Below, piece after piece: positions 21,519 through 24,805 of a DNA stretch of 24,805 bases. The DNA is from Pyrinomonadaceae bacterium (GTDB lineage: Bacteria > Acidobacteriota > Blastocatellia > Pyrinomonadales > Pyrinomonadaceae). The notes below the pieces were generated by a model, which was given only the letters and a program-made list of their open reading frames with translations, was not told the origin of the DNA and did not search any database. The position numbers were made by a program, and so were the translations under genes. The DNA is taken from assembly GCA_013695245.1 (NCBI GenBank), contig JACDAW010000020.1:1-24805 (forward strand). Reading direction: 5' to 3'. How positions within the stretch are numbered: the first letter of the stretch is position 1; every line of letters starts with the position of its first letter.

Positions 21519-22787
21519 TCAATGGTGATGATGCCCGTGATGCAACGCTTTCTCCAGCAGCGGATCGCCCAACGGCATGAGCGGACGCCTTCTCAACTGC
21601 CACGCGAAAAGCGCGAGCCATACGCCGCCGATCCCGATCAGTGCCGCAAAGCCAAACAAAATCGCCACCGGATTGAGATGCCCGACGTATGAGGGCGCGC
21701 CGTGCCCCCGGTGCGCCTCCGGCGCGATCAACCAGACGACATCAACCATGCGCATCAACAACACGAACAACGCCACTGCGCCGAGCGTGCGCGCATGACG
21801 TTTTAGATCGCGCGACAGCAGCAGCAGGAACGGTAACGCGAAATGAAAAACGATCAGCGCAATGCTCACAACCTGCCAACCGCCGCTGTAGCGCCGCAGA
21901 TACCACGGAATCTCTTCCGGCAAGTTGCCCGACCAGATGATCAGCAACTGCGAAAACGAAAAATACGCCCACAGCATGACGAACGCGAGAAGGAGTTTTC
22001 CGAGATCGTGAAAATGCGCCGGAGCTAATATGTCGTTCATCGGCCGCCGCTGCGCTAAGAATACAGAGACGGCGATCACAAACGCGAGCGCGCTCAAGCC
22101 CCAGCCGCCCATAAAGAGAATGCCGAAGATCGTCGAATACCATTCCGGGTCGAGCGACATCACCCAATCAACGGATGCGAAAGTTGTTGTCAACGCAAAC
22201 AAGACGAGGCCGGGGCCGCTAAGCGTGCGCATTTGTCGCTCGTAAATGTAACCGTTCGCCGGATCGTTATCCTGTTGATTTGACCACACGTTTAAGAAGT
22301 AAGAGAGAGCGCCGAAGATGGCGAAATACAGAATCGTGCGCCCGATGAAGAACGGCAGATTCAAGTAAGGCGCTTTCCATTGCAAAAACTGGTTTGCCTG
22401 CACTGCATCTCTGTGCGTCCACTCGTAAAGAAAAGGCGCACCGATGACGACTGGGATAAAGAGCAACAGCATCACCAAGAGCGTAAGCGGCGACGATGCC
22501 GCTTCAAGCACGCGACGGATCACGACGCCCCACGCGCCGCCCGCCAGATGTTGGATCATCAAGATCGCAAGGCATCCGGCCGAGACGCCCGTCCAAAAAA
22601 CGAAGCCGATCAGGTACGAGTGAAAGAACTGTTCGATGTCGAGAAACGCTCCGAGCAGCGTGAGCGCGATGCCGACGACCGCTGCGATAAGCGCAAGCGT
22701 CTGCAAGCGTCCGACTTCGAGCGAAGCGGCGAAATCCGCGGCCGTTCGGTGTGCCGCATGAACGTCGTGCGTGTGAACTTCGCTCAA
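21519..22787 (-). CDS. actF: Alternative complex III subunit ActF (NrfD-like, quinol-binding type)
   Basis: A 422-aa polytopic protein with roughly ten membrane helices, the ACIII subunit paired with ActC as an NrfD/PsrC-like integral protein. It contains the family's LIGFVFWTGVSAGCLAILMI, EWTHRDAV and MSLDPEWYSTIFGILFMGGW segments. ACIII oxidises quinol and reduces cytochrome c in place of a bc1 complex. The TTG start at 22787 overlaps the actE stop (TTGA), with GGAGG 9 nt upstream. Both ends are His-rich: HTHDVHAAH at 5-13 and a C-terminal HHGHHHH. It precedes the unknown 202-aa gene by 52 nt. Confidence 0.93.
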   Translation of the reverse strand: MSEVHTHDVHAAHRTAADFAASLEVGRLQTLALIAAVVGIALTLLGAFLDIEQFFHSYLIGFVFWTGVSAGCLAILMIQHLAGGAWGVVIRRVLEAASSPLTLLVMLLLFIPVVIGAPFLYEWTHRDAVQANQFLQWKAPYLNLPFFIGRTILYFAIFGALSYFLNVWSNQQDNDPANGYIYERQMRTLSGPGLVLFALTTTFASVDWVMSLDPEWYSTIFGILFMGGWGLSALAFVIAVSVFLAQRRPMNDILAPAHFHDLGKLLLAFVMLWAYFSFSQLLIIWSGNLPEEIPWYLRRYSGGWQVVSIALIVFHFALPFLLLLSRDLKRHARTLGAVALFVLLMRMVDVVWLIAPEAHRGHGAPSYVGHLNPVAILFGFAALIGIGGVWLALFAWQLRRRPLMPLGDPLLEKALHHGHHHH

Positions 22788-23629
22788 TGTCCTTCTCCTC
22801 CGCCTTGGTGCTCGGCGTTTCCGCCTTCAAGCTGATTGCGTTTGTCTGCGGGAACGTCTGTCGGAGTTCCCTGCTGGCTCGCTTGCAGTGCGCGAATGTA
22901 GGCGGCAATCGCCCACCTGTCGCGCACCGGAATCTGCGGCGCGTAGTTTGGCATCGAACCCCAGCCGTTTGTGATCACATCGAAGAAATGCCCGACGCGC
23001 TCTTGCCGCAAACGATCTTCATGATATGACGGCGGCTTTTTGTAGCCGCGCCTGACGACCATTCCATCACCGTAGCCGGTTGCGCCATGACACATCGAAC
23101 AGAAAATGTTGTAACGCTCCTTCCCGCGCACAAGCACTTCCATCGTTACGGGGAACGGAAAAGCGTCAACGTTCAATGGATCGGATTGACTCGCCTGCGC
23201 GCCTCCGCTTGCAGAGTTTCCGCCCGCCCCTCCCTGCTGTTGTTGTTGCCCGCCGCTCGCGGCGTTTGCGGCGTTCTGCGATGCGGAGGCGTTCGGCGCG
23301 TTCCGTTGATTACCGCCACTTGCTGCGCCGCCCGCGGCCGCATTCTTTCCGGTATAGAGCTGCCCGTCTTCGCGCAAGTAGCCACGCGGCACGGTGTTCG
23401 GCGGCGGCTTGCGCGAGGCGAGACCGTCGGCGAAAAATTCGCTCTTCTCATAAGCCTCGTAACGCGGCTGATCCTGCATGTCGCGCCGACATCCAGCGAT
23501 AAACAGAACACACAAGAGCGCAACGAAAAGCACGAAGGCGCGCGCGTGAGATTCGCGCATGAAACGAAAATCTTTCGTTGCGCGCGAAACCCTTCGCGTT
23601 TCAACTTTGTCAACCTTAGTAGTCAACAT
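22784..23629 (-). CDS. actE: Alternative complex III subunit ActE (monoheme cytochrome c lipoprotein)
   Basis: The 281-aa product carries one heme-c site C177-S-M-C-H181, with likely distal M226 (NGWGSMPNY), and a lipobox FIAGC (C47), so it is a membrane-tethered periplasmic cytochrome c. In ACIII, ActE is the heme subunit that passes electrons toward the oxidase. The N-terminal part (about 96-149) is a Gly/Ala/Asn/Gln-rich low-complexity linker with QQQQQ. The ATG at 23629 has GAGG 6 nt upstream and overlaps the end of actD by 14 nt; a GTG at 23641 and an ATG at 23560 are alternatives, the latter giving a more usual short signal peptide. Confidence 0.92.
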   Translation of the reverse strand: MLTTKVDKVETRRVSRATKDFRFMRESHARAFVLFVALLCVLFIAGCRRDMQDQPRYEAYEKSEFFADGLASRKPPPNTVPRGYLREDGQLYTGKNAAAGGAASGGNQRNAPNASASQNAANAASGGQQQQQGGAGGNSASGGAQASQSDPLNVDAFPFPVTMEVLVRGKERYNIFCSMCHGATGYGDGMVVRRGYKKPPSYHEDRLRQERVGHFFDVITNGWGSMPNYAPQIPVRDRWAIAAYIRALQASQQGTPTDVPADKRNQLEGGNAEHQGGGEGH

Positions 23630-24176
23630 CAGACACCTCACGCGAGTTTAAGCTTCGCAGGAAAAGCTTTGTCTCGTCGCGGTCGAATTTAGGATCGGTT
23701 GATTCGATCAGCAGAAAAAAGCGGTTGCGGCTCGCCAGTTCAAAACGCGGTACGTTAAAGACCGGATGATACGGCCTCGGCAATCCGTTCAAAACGATCA
23801 TGCCGACAACTGCGGTCGTCGCCGCCAAAAGCACCGTGCATTCAAACGTCACCGGAATATATGACGGGATGCTGACGAGCGGGCGACCGCCGATGATGAG
23901 CGGGTAATCAACCGCCATCATGTAAGCCTGCATCAGAAAGCCGCCGATGCAGCCCGCGAGTCCGCCGAGAAAAATAAGTAGAGGCAAGCGCGTCTTCTTC
24001 GCCCCGACCGCTTCCGTTAATTCGTGAATCGGAAATGGCGAGAAGGCGTCCATCTGCCGGTAGCCCGCATCGTGCGCCTGACGCGCGGCATTTACGACGC
24101 CGGTTGGCGTGTCAAACTCCGCCATCAAACCGTAGATCGGTCGATCATCTCTTTGGAGTAAATCTTCATTCATCAT
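23616..24176 (-). CDS. actD: Alternative complex III subunit ActD (DUF3341)
   Basis: A 186-aa inner-membrane protein of the DUF3341 family, the ActD subunit of ACIII. It begins with a cytoplasmic part (RPIYGLMAEFDTPTGVVNAA, 12-31), then helices at about 63-85 and 107-130 with a short periplasmic loop, then a globular end (RFFLLIESTDPKFD). The order ActC-D-E-F seen here is the standard ACIII order. Two ATG codons in tandem (24176, 24173) are possible starts; the SD is a weak GGAG about 10 nt upstream. Its exact role is not settled in the literature as I know it. Confidence 0.93.
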   Translation of the reverse strand: MMNEDLLQRDDRPIYGLMAEFDTPTGVVNAARQAHDAGYRQMDAFSPFPIHELTEAVGAKKTRLPLLIFLGGLAGCIGGFLMQAYMMAVDYPLIIGGRPLVSIPSYIPVTFECTVLLAATTAVVGMIVLNGLPRPYHPVFNVPRFELASRNRFFLLIESTDPKFDRDETKLFLRSLNSREVSDVDY

Positions 24177-24238
24177 AAAGCCGCTACTCCGTTTTCCTCT
24201 CTGCGCTCAACATAAAATAGAATCGTCGCCTTCGCTCC

Positions 24239-24805
24239 TTAATCGCCTGCCGCTGGAGAAGGTTCGGGCACAGTCGTCGTCGTTTCTTCCGTCACGTGGG
24301 ACTGCGGCAGCAAAGTCCGCACCTCGAAGATCGAGATCATCGGAAGCAGCCGCAAGAAAACGAAGATGAAAGTGACGAACAATCCGATGGTGCCGAAAAA
24401 CGTCATCAAGTCCCAGATCGTCGGCTGGAACATGCCCCACGATGACGGCAGATAATCGCGGTGCAAACTTGTGACGACGATGATGAAACGCTCCAGCCAC
24501 ATGCCGACGTTGACCACCATCGAGATTAACCACAACACGATCAAGTTCTCGCGCACGCGCTTTGACCAGAGAAACTGCGGGATCAATCCGTTGCACATAA
24601 TCAGCGACCAGTAAAAGACGGCATACGGCCCCATCGCGCGGTTTTTAATCATAAACCATTCGTAGCCGCCCGCGTACCAGCCGAAGAACGCTTCCATAAT
24701 ATAGCCGTAGAAATCGATCAGCCCCGTCGCCAGCATGAGCTTCTCAGCATTGTGTATGTGGCGCATCGTGATGAAGTCTTCGAGGTGATACCACTTCCGC
24801 AAGGG
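24239..24805 (-). CDS. actC: Alternative complex III subunit ActC, C-terminal part (runs off the window)
   Basis: The last 188 residues of an NrfD-like protein with repeated membrane helices, entering the window at its right edge (a TTG at 24802 is in frame but is internal, not a start). It contains LEDFITMRHIHNAEKLML, GYEWFMIKNRAMGPYAVFYW and MWLERFIIVVTSLHRDYLPS, typical of ActC, the ACIII partner of ActF facing the iron-sulfur subunit ActB. It ends with a Thr/Glu/Pro-rich tail. ActA and ActB should lie upstream, beyond 24805. The gap to actD is 62 nt with no terminator. Confidence 0.93.
   Translation of the reverse strand, partial: PLRKWYHLEDFITMRHIHNAEKLMLATGLIDFYGYIMEAFFGWYAGGYEWFMIKNRAMGPYAVFYWSLIMCNGLIPQFLWSKRVRENLIVLWLISMVVNVGMWLERFIIVVTSLHRDYLPSSWGMFQPTIWDLMTFFGTIGLFVTFIFVFLRLLPMISIFEVRTLLPQSHVTEETTTTVPEPSPAAGD

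Overview
The window looks like a chromosomal segment of an Acidobacteriota bacterium, probably Blastocatellia-like (inference). Three things point there: a secreted VWA protein of the type described as the acidobacterial VWFA-related family; a TonB-dependent receptor with a Cna-B/carboxypeptidase-regulatory-like domain in front of its plug; and an alternative complex III (ACIII) plus caa3-oxidase operon. No phage, IS element, CRISPR array or rRNA gene is visible. The genes are mostly housekeeping, respiratory and envelope genes.

Left end (1-2149): the start of tuf (minus strand) is preceded by four tRNA genes, Thr(TGT), Tyr(GTA), Gly(TCC) and Thr(GGT). This is the same order and anticodon set as E. 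coli thrU-tyrU-glyT-thrT-tufB. A good sigma70-like promoter precedes them. Divergent from it is a secreted protein of unknown function with a two-copy internal repeat, then a 28-residue single-helix membrane protein whose stop codon overlaps the stop of convergent pgsA.

Centre (2146-11346): pgsA (minus) and uvrA (plus) diverge from a spacer holding two promoter candidates and a perfect 14-bp inverted repeat. Plus-strand genes follow: a deoxyhypusine-synthase-like protein without the known catalytic-lysine motif, a FecA-like receptor with a textbook promoter and Fur box, and a DksA/TraR zinc-finger protein with one zinc cysteine replaced by Asp. A structured heptad-repeat element separates the last from convergent xerC.

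Right part (11574-15634, minus): a three-gene operon with touching or overlapping ends encodes a secreted LolA-like protein, TrmFO and the VWA protein.

Right end (15859-24805, minus): a tightly packed respiratory operon reads actC(partial)-actD-actE-actF-unknown membrane protein-sco-coxB-coxA-coxC-coxD. It would move electrons from quinol through ACIII (ActE heme c) to a caa3-type, A2-class cytochrome oxidase, with SCO helping to build the CuA site. ActA and ActB would lie beyond the right edge.

The least explained items are a degenerate 7-nt-periodic repeat that forms imperfect inverted repeats at two unrelated intergenic loci, the 28-aa membrane protein, the DHS-like protein, and the 202-aa protein inside the act-cox operon.
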